A DNA stretch of 64,000 nt from Chalara sp. BL73 (Eukaryota; Ascomycota; Leotiomycetes; Helotiales), in the NCBI GenBank assembly GCA_918026815.1, contig CAKJVC010000001.1:402684-466683 (forward strand). Reading direction: 5' to 3'. The notes under the pieces are model-generated. The model had not been told where the DNA came from, did no database searches, and was given only the letters and a program-made list of their open reading frames with translations. Of this stretch, positions 48,301 through 59,912 are shown piece by piece. The position numbers were made by a program, and so were the translations under genes. The stretch's first letter is position 1, and every line of letters begins with the position of its first letter.

Positions 48301-49238
48301 TCATGGCCAGGCCACTCAGTGTTGAAGAGTTTTTCTAGTTTCTCTACAAGCATCTTTCTTTTAAGGTCACCCTCGCTGGTAGGTTTTAACCGATCGTACA
48401 ACTCTCGCATGTCTGTAGTTAATTGGCGATCTTCGTCTTCTGTAAGCTTGCTCTTTACATCCTTGTCACTCAATTTCTCCAACTTCTCTGCTCCCAGGCT
48501 ATAAGGCATACGGCGTTTTTGAAATTGAGTGAACGTCTCGTAACGACAACCTCCTCTGCCTCCAACGGGTCTCTGCGAAGGAAGGACGACATTGGATTCG
48601 GAGTAAGCTGACCTTGGAGAATGACTACCTGTGGCATTTGGGGAAGGCTCTCTGGATTCGAAAGAAAACTTTCGTGCATGTTGATGTGGGGTTGATGGAA
48701 CTGAGCTTGACTGGTGGGAAATATTGGAGTTCTGGTGTTGAGGTGAGGGTCGTGAGGGAAGCTGTTGCTGCATCTGCGACAGCTGGAACTTTTTACTCGG
48801 CATCGTAGATGAACTCGCCTTATCCGTTATGAGCGCGCGCTCGCCTTTGCTTGATTTCCGAGATTCCTTATTCCCATGACCACCCCGACCAGAAGATTTG
48901 TTATTTCGTGCCGTATTCCCGCCACTTGAGCCGGATCGTGAACCAGGCACAGCCTGAATAGTTTGTGCGGATAACAGCGGTGGAAGTGGCGGTGTCTGAA
49001 GCCGAGATGTCCTCCCTGATGTGATAAGTTTATTGTACTGCACAAGCTGTGCCTGATGGTAAGAGGATTGCTGTGGAAGAAGGATAGGGACCAAGTCAAC
49101 GTGTGTCGGATGTGCAGTAGCAATACTCGGCGAAAGATTCGATGGCGATTCCCCCAGAGTGTTGCGCCGCAGAAGTCGAGACCACTGAGCAGATTGATAT
49201 TGATACTGGGAGTTAGGGGTAGGAGGCTGGCCCTCCAT
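45380..49238 (-). CDS. Cid1-type poly(A)/poly(U) RNA nucleotidyltransferase with long disordered tails
   Basis: Four exons: 49238-48242, 48192-48121, 48071-47853 and 47799-45380; introns of 49, 49 and 53 nt; 1235 aa, phases exact. Residues 1 to about 230 are low-complexity Gln/Ser/Pro. The nucleotidyltransferase core has FGSSGNLLCTDESD|VDICIT, with the catalytic DxD split by intron 1. It continues AKVPIVKVFDPVLKLACDMN, VNNTLALENTRMIKTYVEID, PLAMIIKYWTKRR, GATLSSYTWICMIINFLQ. The PAP-associated domain follows (about 485-515, ESLGQLLFAFFRFYGHEFDY). More than 600 residues of disordered tail end in basic EKPPRLESERKGG. Such enzymes add A or U tails to RNA in the cytoplasm or nucleus. The ATG at 49238 (MEGQPPTPNSQYQYQ) is the first in frame; an upstream exon from the ATG at 49606 (MPQQAIIVQSHPVQSTG) is possible. 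Confidence 0.92.
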
Positions 49239-52200
49239 CAACTTCACGACTGCTGGAAGTCGTGGTTTGTAGGCAGGTGTGGGAAGCAATTGACAATCGA
49301 CTCCCTAGACAGAGTTCAGGTCAATAGTCGCTTCAAACGCGCAGCTATAGACGTGAAGGCCCAGACAAAGATGAATGTTTCTGCTGTGAAGCGAGTGAAT
49401 GGGGGCAAGGCAAGTGAATAGACCGGCTGCTGAATGCCAGACTCGTTCTTGACCAGCGGGCAAAAGACGCAGCAGCTCTCACAGAGGGCCGTCCAGTGAG
49501 CGATGGAAGGTGCGAATTGGGGAATCAAACAACGTCCGGATCGTGTCTGAACAAAACCAGTGGATTGTACAGGATGAGACTGCACAATAATTGCTTGCTG
49601 GGGCATATGATAGCGAAATGGCTTTGTTCGAATGGTGTACCACTTTTAATACGGAGACGTGAGTAGGAAGACCGTCGAAGCACGCTTAGGCGAGATGTGG
49701 AAGTGGGCCGGGGGGGGGAGGGTAGGGAAGAGTAGGGAGAGAGTTGCTGTGTGGTGCAGTGTGCGCACCTTCCTCTGAAATGGTGGTTCTGGGTTCCGCA
49801 AAAAGACGGCCGAAGCCTGAAGCCTGAAGCCTGAAGCCTGAACTAGAGCCTGGCTTGTCAGGTACAACGCTGAACTATTTAATTTACTTCTTTTACAGTG
49901 ACTGACTGACTGAGTGATTTCAATTGACTTGCTAAAATTAAACATGGAAAGGCCAAGGAATCCATCTTCTTCAAGCATATTATATCAGCATGAAAAAGAA
50001 GCCCACTGGGCATACACATCCTAAAAAACCCAAGTCCTTTACTCAGCAGCCCACTCACTGGTGAATTGGAGTCGGTTGGTCACTCCTCGACTATTCTTAT
50101 GTGGAAACCTCAAGATCTTACTTTATCCGACTTTTGCCCAGAGCGACACACATCAGGGGAGGGGGGGTCTTTATCTACCCTCCCAATACCACCCTAGCAT
50201 CATTCGAAGCGGCAGGTACAAAACATCTACGTATTGAGAGCAAGACGCGCATCTCTTGGATTCCAAGTCCTTCAAAGCAGTGCGTAGGGGTTGACGACTG
50301 TGGTTACAGATCCTCCACCATTGTCAAGCATTGGCCCAAGTCACCGACGATGATCCCACCTGGTATGTGCATGTCAGAAAAGGGGGGAAAATATTTTTGG
50401 ATTCAATTTAACCACATTGTATCTGTCTACCCGTGAATCAATAGCCAGTCGTGGCATGACAGACATGCTATCGAAGAAGATGATCCAAGTGAACGTTGAG
50501 ATTGAATCACGATCAGAGGTGGCTTATCAGCCCTGGAAGCCCCAGCTTTCAATCCGATGGAGTGAGGGGCTGAGGATGACCTCCATCATTGTTCAAGCGT
50601 GACTCTGACAGGTCGGCTTATTTGTTCAGCAACGACAACACACCTTCTGCTACCCAAATCCCATGGTTCAAGCCTGCTCAAAAGGCACCGACCAGCTTTG
50701 AGCTGTGGTTTATCGGCTCCGCCCTTAATATCAGCACCAAATTAAATCTGAAACGAAACGGTTTCGAGGTTTAAGTAAGCAGCGCCCCCTTGGTCAGATT
50801 GAAGCCAAATGGCTCAAAAACCATAGAGATACTAGGAGTGAAAAAGAAAAAAAACATTCCCATGAGATTTCCCCACCAATTAATCATGGAAAATTTGGGT
50901 CCTTTGTTTACAGCTAACCAAGTGGCAAGGCATCTAGAACTAACTTTGTGGGCAGCGACCACGCATGCTATCATTACATTCCTTTGTGTTCCAGAATGCC
51001 TTTGGCGGAATCTGGGGAAGTTCCCTAATTAGAGGCAGACGCGTGAGAAGAACCTCATTAGTTGACAAGCGCTATCCACTTCTTGGAGGTATTCATGTGC
51101 TTTATCGAAATTCCTTTGATCTAGCGATTGAAATCAAAGAGAGGTCTCCGAGAATTTTGGAGTCAACACCCATAAATCCATTCATGACAGCCACCATAAT
51201 AAAATGCCGCCAATCAATACGTTCAAGAGCAAATATCAGGATCCAGCGGATATCCGATGAGCGATCATGGATGCTTAGATCTAGCCCGAATAAACATTGG
51301 ATATGTTTTCGAAGTCAAAATTCGTCAGGTGATAGCGAAACATGCCGTCTTAGCAACATGGATCCAGAGTCCGCGGATCTCGTTTGATGTTTTGGTGATC
51401 CATTTTGATTATGCACATCAAACTCAGCCTCCGAGCACGTGGAAAGGGGGGATGGACAAGGTATGAAGGTCAAGGCTATGTAGTGCAAGCACAGCAGAAG
51501 CTTGGATGGAAGCTTGCATAAAGGCGAGGATAAGTATCAACAGTTGCCGACCCGGGCTCATCAATCATTCTTTGCATCTTCTTTCTAACGGAACCCAAAG
51601 ATTAAGCTGAATGCGTATTTTCTCATGTGAACACGAGAAAATAAAGTACATACGACGAAACGAGAGGAATGCCTTGCAGGAAATATGCTGCGGAAGATGT
51701 GAAGATTTTCCAAGATCCTTCTCGGTGACATAGCCTTCATCAAGTTTGGTATGCAATGCTGGTTACATGATGATGCTTCTATCAAACAAAAAAGGGGCAT
51801 TCCTTCCAGAATCCCTAAACTAGTGAGTCATCCAAGCTAACCTTGGTAAGTGCAAAATCTTGATGATTAGTCTGGAAGCAGTCTTCATCATCCAGCGCCG
51901 CCCCGCAAGCACCATCTTGCACTTCCAAAGGCTATATGAGAAGGTTTTTATGTTAAAAAAAATATTAAAAAAATAAAAGAAGAAAAGAAGAAAAATAAAA
52001 GAAAGAAACGTCACTCTCAATTCCTAGAAAGTCGATTTGTCATTCTACCAGCTGCGTTACACAAGTACTATAATAATCGGTACCCCTTGAGAGACATCCC
52101 ACCCAGCCTCGCCCATCCCCACCATAGCCTTGCATGTGCAGCCGTTGCCGCTCGTTCCTCCTTGGCTTCCGGGTTCCGGTGTGAGAGGAAAGGTGTACCT

Positions 52201-53129
52201 CTCCCCGTTAAACCCATGGTATCCCCGACGAGCACAAAAAGTACCATACAAGACACATATCTCACCCTATCTTTCCCTTCATATAGGGTAGGGTAATCAT
52301 ACCAATCCATCTGATCCCCCATTCCCTCCCTCCATTTCGGTCACCGCATCTTCCCTGTCAACTTTGCACTGACTCTCCCCCCCCCCCCTTATCCGGATCA
52401 CTTCATGCTCAAAAGTTCCGTTCTGAATAGCCAGCCTATTCAACCAAGATCGACAAACTCCCAAAGAGAAATGCATAAAAAACTCCCCACCCGGCGTCCG
52501 CGGGAGAGGAAAAAATAAAAATAAAAAAAGAGGACGGGGTGAGGTCATGCGGCTAACATAGCATCGAAGGGTGGTGCTTCATCAGGCAAGGCAAGTGAAA
52601 TAAACAAATAAAAGGTAGGTAGCCTTGCACAAAACTCGGCCCATCGCGTCATAGCCATGCCGTCCTATCGCCGGGCCCCTTCCTTAGAAATCAAACCACA
52701 TCATAAGTGCAACCAGAGAGAAAGTGTCATGCATCATTATTCATCCATCGGGAGTTTTTTTTTCTTTCCCATAAAATCCTTCCCCCCCTCTCCTCCCTCG
52801 TCTTTCCCCTTTTCTTATCTTCTATATCTCAGCGCTCTCCTCGGTGTTTCTATGAAATTTTGTTTTGCCAGGAAATAAGGGGGAGTAAAAAAAGTTGTGG
52901 TAAACAAGGGAAACGCGGGGGATAGGTGAACCTGCATCCGGAAACTTCGGATCTCCCCTCTAATCAACAACCAAAACTCTCTTTTTCCTTCCCTGGGTTA
53001 AAACATCATTACGGCTTGGGGGTTATATTTTTCTGATTCCTTCTTTTACGAAAAAAAGGAAAAAAGTACTACTTCGTACTCTTTCAATCTTTTGTAAATT
53101 GGGAAGGGGGGGTTAACCAAAAGGACATC
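49239..53129. other. 3.9-kb divergent intergenic region
   Basis: It lies between the nucleotidyltransferase (-) and a multi-TM protein (+). 49316-49606 (-) may be a 5' exon or leader of the former. It contains a 7-bp minisatellite (49812-49842), GACT repeats (about 49900-49912), a C12 tract (52377-52388) and long C/T-rich tracts (about 52750-52850) like fungal transcription-start regions. Frames between 50101 and 51480 (+) change phase often and show no domain. Confidence 0.5.
49812..49842. repeat. 7-bp minisatellite
   Basis: GAAGCCT repeats about 4.4 times without error, some 200 bp beyond the possible upstream ATG (49606) of the nucleotidyltransferase gene. Confidence 0.9.
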
Positions 53130-54002
53130 ATGGCGGTTTCGGGTTCGAGGTAACCATTTAAACTTTTTCCATGGGGGCGGGAGGGGCTTCTTTTCGCTGT
53201 AGTTTTCTTTGGTCCTAAGCTATGCGGAGCTATCTTGGGATAGGATTCCAAGTGTGGCTTCGAAAATGCATAGTTGCTGATGATGGGCGTACAGGACGAT
53301 AACCTTGGCCGTCGCGCTCGCAACGCTTACCTCGAACATCCTAAGCTCGTTGCTGAGTTCGCAGTTACCAGATGATCCATATCACCTCGCTGCGAACTAT
53401 AGGTGGTATCTGCATATCGCCAATATCGGGAGTGTGTTTGGGTTTGTTGGGGCTTTAAGGGTATATATCCTCTTTTCTCCTCCATCCCATCCATCCTGCC
53501 CTTGCCACCTTCCTCTGCGGAAGGGAGAAGAGGAAGTTTTTGCGAGGTGCAAAGCAAACTGACAATGAAATAGCAACATGCGCCGTCGATAGCCTTATTT
53601 GCAAACTACCTTTTACTAGACACCTTGCTCTCGGTCATCCCCCGCATCGCGCTGCTCTCCCTCATCGCCCCCATGGCAGGCACGCTCTGCGCCTCGCCGC
53701 CCTCGTTCAGATATACGAACACGCCAGACCAGCAACCGCAATTGTCTCCCTCCATATCTCAAGCCACATCATCACAACCGGCCGAGGTGTCTAGTCAGCT
53801 GCAGAACATAGCAGCTACGTGGACGCCTGAGGGCTGCCAGCGGATCGTGCAATTGACGCAAATTACGTTGGCGGCAAGCGTGTTGGCTGCTACAGTATTG
53901 CAGCTTGCAGGGGCGTTGGCAGTGAAGGGCTTTGCGCGGAAGTTATATCGCGAGGAGCGGAAGATCGAAGGTATGCTGGAGATCTCTGAGAAAGATTTCT
54001 AG
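53130..54002 (+). CDS. small multi-TM protein, conserved-looking, unknown function
   Basis: Three exons: 53130-53149, 53295-53460 and 53574-54002, 204 aa. The short first exon (MAVSGS) splices by GTAACC...TACAG to RTITLAVALATLTSNILSSL. The second junction is GALR|QHAPSIALFANYLLL. Four hydrophobic segments are visible: AVALATLTSNILSSLL, LHIANIGSVFGFVGAL, FANYLLLDTLLSVIPRIALL and ITLAASVLAATVLQLAGALA. A Cys/Pro/Ser loop lies between the third and fourth, and the charged tail is YREERKIEGMLEISEKDF. The layout recalls small four-TM proteins seen across filamentous ascomycetes, but I cannot name the family. The frames alone start at TTG; the model needs the 20-nt exon to gain an ATG. Confidence 0.75.
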
Positions 54003-57000
54003 GTCCGAAAACTAGCCTATTATTCCGGCCGTGGCGCTGCATGATGATCGCAGCAAGGTGCAAGAAGGTGGAATAAGACGAAGATTGTATATATAATGGA
54101 GATGTGGCGGAAAGCATCAGCTAGGTGAGGCTGAACTTGGAAATGAGAATTAGGGAATACGGCGTTCGAGGATTATACCAATTGATAGGCATTTTCTCTG
54201 TACATATGGCATTAACGGTAGTTGGATGGCATAAATGAAATGGAATGAATGGAAGGCTTCTACCTACATCGTCTGCTCGTCCTAATATTTGTACTATTCA
54301 AAGGGCATGATGGTTCAAGAGTTGTAGCACAAGTATAATGATGTCCAATATCTCGACCGTGACTCGATTCCTGGTGGCCACTGTCTAGTCTCTGGTTGTA
54401 TTTGAGCGACCTCCTATAATGCGTTGAAAATACCATAGACGTGGATACTCGTGTAAGGCAAGTCCGCTCACCCAACCAAGCCTGCTCTGACAACATCCTT
54501 CCTACCAAACGCGCTTGATATTAATTTAGCAGTCAAGATGTACCCACACTCTGCTCTTTCTTGTACCGGGGATGGCAAATGTAAAGCCACACGAGAAGTT
54601 ATGCGGTGTGAGGAGAGAAGTTTGTGGTTCATCTTGCCTCCCGCTCTTCTGCTTATCTCTGCGCAAGGGTTTCCCTGTTTGGAGAGCCACGTTTGAACGA
54701 GTCACGACCGACATCCTGGCGTATCAGAAACCAGATGTGTTCCGGAGGAGGATGGCTTGTGCACGATGCTTGCCGTGGCAGAGCGTCGAGGTTCGCAGAG
54801 AGAGGTGCGTCAACTCGTAGATTGCTAGTCGTGCGAAGCACGCCGGCAACAGCCATATGATCTTAGCCCAAATTGGTGGCACTCATATCTGCACTGATGG
54901 TACTAGGTATTCGCTAGTCCCAACAGATCGGTCAGTTAGGTACTACGGTTCGGACCGTAGATCTGAATACGTAGGTCTGGTGTAAGTTGGTGGGAAACTA
55001 GAAAGAAGCAATAGTTTATCATCATGCAAGCCTTTTCGCAGTTGCCCTACAGCATATTTGGTGACCTTCTGGCACTGCATTAGAGCACTACTGGTGCTCA
55101 AGCCGGACATAGGCGGTGGAAACAGTTCTTTTACCATGAGGTTAGAACTGTAGAAAGTTCTCGGTTTTGAAATCCAACTGACTCATGCTTGGAATTTCGA
55201 TGGTGGAAAAACAATGCTAATAGCTAGCAAAGTTGCAAGTAAGCCTTTGACGGATTAGATAGACTTAGATGTCAAGCCTCATAAGTATACGAGTTGTTAA
55301 TTGAGTCACCTGTCCTGTGTACCCCAAAAAAAGTTTGGAGTAGCATAATGAAAGCTGCTTCTATGTTTTTCAACGTACGGTTGACTCCCCAAATGATCAC
55401 TTAAGATCAATTTTGTATGTGAAAAACGCCAGTGCTAGAAACGACCGTTCCACGACTCGTGATGAAGGTAGAGCTAGTCTTGTTAAGGAGTACTTGCTTC
55501 TATCAGGACAACAAAAGTATCCTTCGGACTGCCCGAGCAGGCCTTTCATTTGACATCGCCGTGACAGTGACAACACGCGTAGCGTGCATGATGTTAAAAA
55601 AAAGGAGCCGTTGACTTGTCACTCGACATGGGCAGCTAGCTCGCTGGAGTTTACCCCGCCATTCCCTCAGCCCAACTTTCATCCCCCAGCGATGTAGTCC
55701 CAAGAATAGTCACACTCGAGCTTCTGCCCATCTTCATGAAGAAGATTCTTCCGAATGGATCTGACATACGGCTGGTGTGTGGTACCTTGCTTATAAATAA
55801 TGACAAGCTGACTGCAGTCTGCAGTTGGTGGATGGAGGACCGATAGGATGATTAGGCAAAATCTTGTGGTGGGGTGAAAACGGTATGCGCTGCAGCATCA
55901 GAGCAAGCACAGCGTTTATGCAGTGCAAGGCATGTCATTGGGGTGCATGGTGGAGTGATTCCCGAGTATGAGACTTGGTGATTCCTATTATCACCTTCCA
56001 ATAATCCTTGAAGGCCTTTTAGCCATTCTGGTGGCAAAGCAGGTGTGTTCGGTCCGCCATGATGGGAAGGCATGCATGCATTCAAAATAAATGAGTATGA
56101 TACAAATATGGAAGAATCGGTGAAGGTGATGGTTGTTTGGATGTTGAGCTCGAAGTTGTCGGTGAAGAAATGGATATTTTAGGCGCTTTAGTCTCTTTCG
56201 GGCGATTTTTCATAATTTGATAAGTTCAATCTCGGTCAGGCCAAATGTTGAGCAGTTGAGATTAAACCCCCCCGCTGTGTGAATTGCAGCTCTCATTAAT
56301 AGGCGATAAACGGTTGCTGTTGACGGAACGCAATTAGCAAAGCCCTTGACGACCAAGCCTTGCGGAAGCTATGTCTCTTTCTTCGGGATTTCAAGGATCA
56401 CACTTGTATTTTTCTGTTCTTCTTTTTTGGCGATGGTCCCCGGAGATTTCCTTAGTGTATTGGGGATGGCTAATGGTGATATCAAAGCCGGATTTTGCGC
56501 TTTTTATTCTGGCATCTAGAAGGTCCTGACGGAACAAAGAGGAATGCCTGCTCCTTGGCGGTCTGGTTCGTTCATGGGCACTGGCACCACTGCGAACAGT
56601 GGGTGGGGTGCATACAGTACTGCCGTAGAACAGGAGACAGAGCCCATAATCACCGACCGACTCCTTGAATAGAAGCACAGTATACACCTAACAAGAGATG
56701 TTCTTGACACAATGATCTGAAGGAGAAGCGGGTGCCCTGTGCGAATCATCTAGATGGCGATGTCGCTTGTAATATATGTTCTGTACTGTGGAATTCATCC
56801 TTTCCCCATAGGCGACGGAAAGGAAAGTGGATGGTCCCGAAGTGGTAAAACTCTAGAAGAAGTCGATTGCACGTGGAGGATGCCTGATAATAGATTTCGC
56901 AATATTAGCGGTCGCAGGGGACGGACGAGCACAGATATTCCTGATGAGGCAGTTGACATAGCAAATTAACCGTGCAAGAGCCTCAGCAGTCGTGTACAGT

Positions 57001-58250
57001 GGCCCCCCCGAGTACTCTCTATCCATACAAATCTTGGACGTGGTTGAGCTTTTGCTCTCGTGGGATATTTCTCGGGGAAAATGGCTCGCGATGCTACATT
57101 TGAGGAAGAGGCGACGCCTCCTTTCCTTTTTTCCGCTAAGGGCCATCTTTTAGCTTTCTGAAGAAACGAGGCCCCGGCTAGGTATCGGTAGTTCACGTTG
57201 ACAGGGCAGGACAGTAGTACACTCCAGGTAGAGAGATAGCCCTCTCGGTTCATACATATTGTGCGCCGTAATAGACTGCGAGACATGTCCACTCTCTACT
57301 ACTCGACCTCGTTAGACGAAAGCCCGCCCCAGCTAGATCAGGCCTATTGCAATCAACAAAGATGAACCACTCATTACCGTACTGACAGCATCCCGTATCA
57401 AAGTAAAATGAGCAGCCCCCTCCCCACCCCCCGGAACCAGAGACAGAGTCAGATTGTGGCCTTGGGCTCAGAGAGAGAAGGGGGAGGGGGGTCTGGCTGC
57501 TAAGATGAATTCTCGCTCCGCTTGGCATTTAGCGAAATCATTAGTACAGTAGTAACTAGCATTATTCACACCCAAAATGTTACCAAACCTCCACTCTTCT
57601 CGTCGCCAAAGGCCAATCTGCGCTCCCTCCTACCGGCGCATCATCCACCACCCACCTCGACTCCACCACCCACTGGACTTGCAATCCCGGCCAATTTTCT
57701 TTTCTACGTTGACCCAAAATCCCAGAAGTCCATCACTCCGGCCCTCCCACGCCATACCCGAATCAGTGCTTCTCCTCTTCTTAAGACGCTCTCTCTTTTT
57801 TTCTCTTCTAATCACAACCCCGAAAATAAAATTATATCCATCCAGTCGATTTCCCTTCATCACGTCTCGTCGTCGTCGTCGCCGCCGCCGTCGTTGCTGA
57901 CTTGTTCGTTGTCTGAGTTGAGGGCTGTCTGTTCCTTTCTCTGTACCAAGGCCGCTGTGTTTCTTCTGGATTTCGTTTGGTGAGTGAGACATCCTAATCT
58001 GCCATACAATTCCCACGCCTACCCGTGAAGCCGCTTTTTCGCCCCAAGTCATAAATTTCTCCTCGGCTACTTCCTTTGCGCCAGTCTTGAACACATCATC
58101 AACGCTCTACTGCCGTTTCCATTGATTGGGTGCTGACACATGGCCTCCCTTTAGAGTCCTTTTTTTGCGACCTACAGTCGTCTTACGTTCCTTACCACAC
58201 CGAACCAGCGCTGCAGGCTCTAGCTTTCGAACCCATTTTGATTCGAAAAT
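54003..58250. other. 4.2-kb intergenic region
   Basis: No gene recognised. From about 57580 to 58250 the DNA is C/T-rich and includes a CGTCGT...CCGCCG trinucleotide tract (57864-57894), typical of a fungal promoter and 5' leader for the gene at 58251. The plus-strand frames over it are probably a by-product of that composition. Confidence 0.5.
57864..57894. repeat. CGT/CCG trinucleotide repeat
   Basis: An imperfect microsatellite (CGTCGTCGTCGTCGCCGCCG) about 360-390 bp upstream of the ATG at 58251, within the pyrimidine-rich leader. Confidence 0.8.
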
Positions 58251-59912
58251 ATGTCTTACTACGATAATCAACAATGGCAAGCAGGTGGGCAAGCATCGTG
58301 GGATCAGCAGACTCCTCCTGCTCGATCTGGTATGTCTGGTGGAGTTTTGAAGGGGCTTCGAAAGCAGGACAAATGTTGACGATAGATAGGCGCCAGCTCA
58401 GCGGTCCCTCGCGAGGATTCAGCAGCATTCAGCACACAAATAGAGGGTAAGTTTAGTGAATCCAATTCAAGGGTGGTGTGAAGGAGGCTTGCGGATCTGC
58501 GAAGGGTCTTCATGCCAAAGTTTGGAGATCTGGGATAGCATGTGCCGCCAATATCTACAGATCTTGAAATGGTAAAGTCCAGTGCTAATATGCATCCAGA
58601 AGTCGACCGTGCCCTTGACAATCTTGTCAAGAGTGGAAAGATGGGCTTCAACTTGGGCGGTCGTCGCGACTCGATCCCATTGAGCGGCGGCCCACCCAGA
58701 GAGTTCCAGCAGCAATTCGGTAAGCACTGTCCTACACATCGCCTTTCCAGTCATTAACACTTTGTCAGACCCTCGCATGGGAGGTGGCCCTCGACATCAC
58801 TCCACTGGCAGTGATTACGGTGATGCTCGCTCATTCTCAGGATCCAACCTTCAAAGCTTCTACGCTTCGCAACGACATCAACCATCACGCGGCGCGAATG
58901 AGGCCGAACAAGTAATGCAGGCGAAGAGACGGATGGCGGCCCAGCGAGAAAGAGAGTTGCGCAATTATCACCAGGAGCAGCAGTACAATCGAAGTAGGCC
59001 TCCCTCTTCTGTATCCTCTCAATAACACATGCACTGCATATTCTGTTCCCAGTGGTTCCAAATGATCTTCTACACTACTATCGATTTCTCTTGTCTAAAA
59101 TGCCCCGTGATCTCTCAATCATGCCAAATCCCTGCTCAACCTTCATTATTTGCATTTACTGACTATACTAAGGCGTTGTAGCTGATGCCTCACCATTTGG
59201 AAACAAACCTAGCGACCGTACCATCAGTCCAAGCAGCGGTATGGGTGAGGATGAACGCCGAGAGCTGATTGCTCGCCAACGTAGCGCACTTTATGGCGAA
59301 GGAGCTGCATACACTGATGGCTTCGTTGACGAGAACGGTACGCCTCGTCCCGGAACTCAAGGGTCAAGCTCACAGTCCGCCGCTGGAATCCGTGGTCATT
59401 CACCACTAGCTTTTGACCACTACAATGCTCAGGCGAACCAGGAGCAACAAGTCCAAGAACCTCAATCAGCCACCCAAGGCCCAGGACAACAACGATCCCG
59501 TGCGAACAGCAACTCTTCGCCGTCTTCAAACCCGACAAGCAGCTTTGGCTTGTTCGAGTCTGCTGCACAGCAATCGAGCCGCACATCCGCCTCCTCTCCG
59601 AGAGGATCACCTCCTCCAGGAGGAAAAGTATCATCAATTGGCTCTGGGGTCGCTCCAATCGGCACCAGACCTGCTGCTCAAGGTATCAATCCAGTTCTAA
59701 CTAAGCAACGATCCACCACCCCGTTGCCATCGCCATTGAGCTACGGTTACGCAGCCAACGATGAGTCCTCAGAACAGAAGGAGACTAGAACTCCTTCAGC
59801 AGCCTCGAACCCAAACTCCCAGGAGAATAACGTGCGAGGTGGGTGGACCAACAAGGGCGGTGTATGGGGGACCAAGCCTCTTGGTGTCCAGCAGGCTTCT
59901 GTTTGGGGATAA
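58251..59912 (+). CDS. disordered protein with charged helix, unknown function
   Basis: Five exons: 58251-58329, 58390-58446, 58600-58719, 58769-58993 and 59182-59912, 403 aa, with every intron phase 1. The N-terminus is Gln/Ser-rich (MSYYDNQQWQAGGQASWDQQ). A short ordered-looking block follows (EVDRALDNLVKSGKMGFNLG, RRDSIP). Then come a basic helix (QVMQAKRRMAAQRERELRNY) and GEDERRELIARQRSALYGEG. The C-terminal half is Ser/Pro/Gln-rich and ends with tryptophan/glycine motifs (GGWTNKGGVWGTKPLG, ASVWG). The regular exon structure, and identical residue types kept on both sides of every junction, argue for a real, conserved gene. I cannot name a family. The last intron (188 nt) is longer than the others. 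Confidence 0.8.

Noticed and set aside
52020..52075. Minus-strand GCAGCTGGTAGAATG, which resembles a tRNA D-arm
   Set aside because: No B box (GGTTCGANTCC) or acceptor stem follows at the right distance.
57522..58094. Overlapping frames of 153, 107 and 154 aa in the C/T-rich leader
   Set aside because: They arise from biased composition and a trinucleotide repeat, contradict one another and have no domain.
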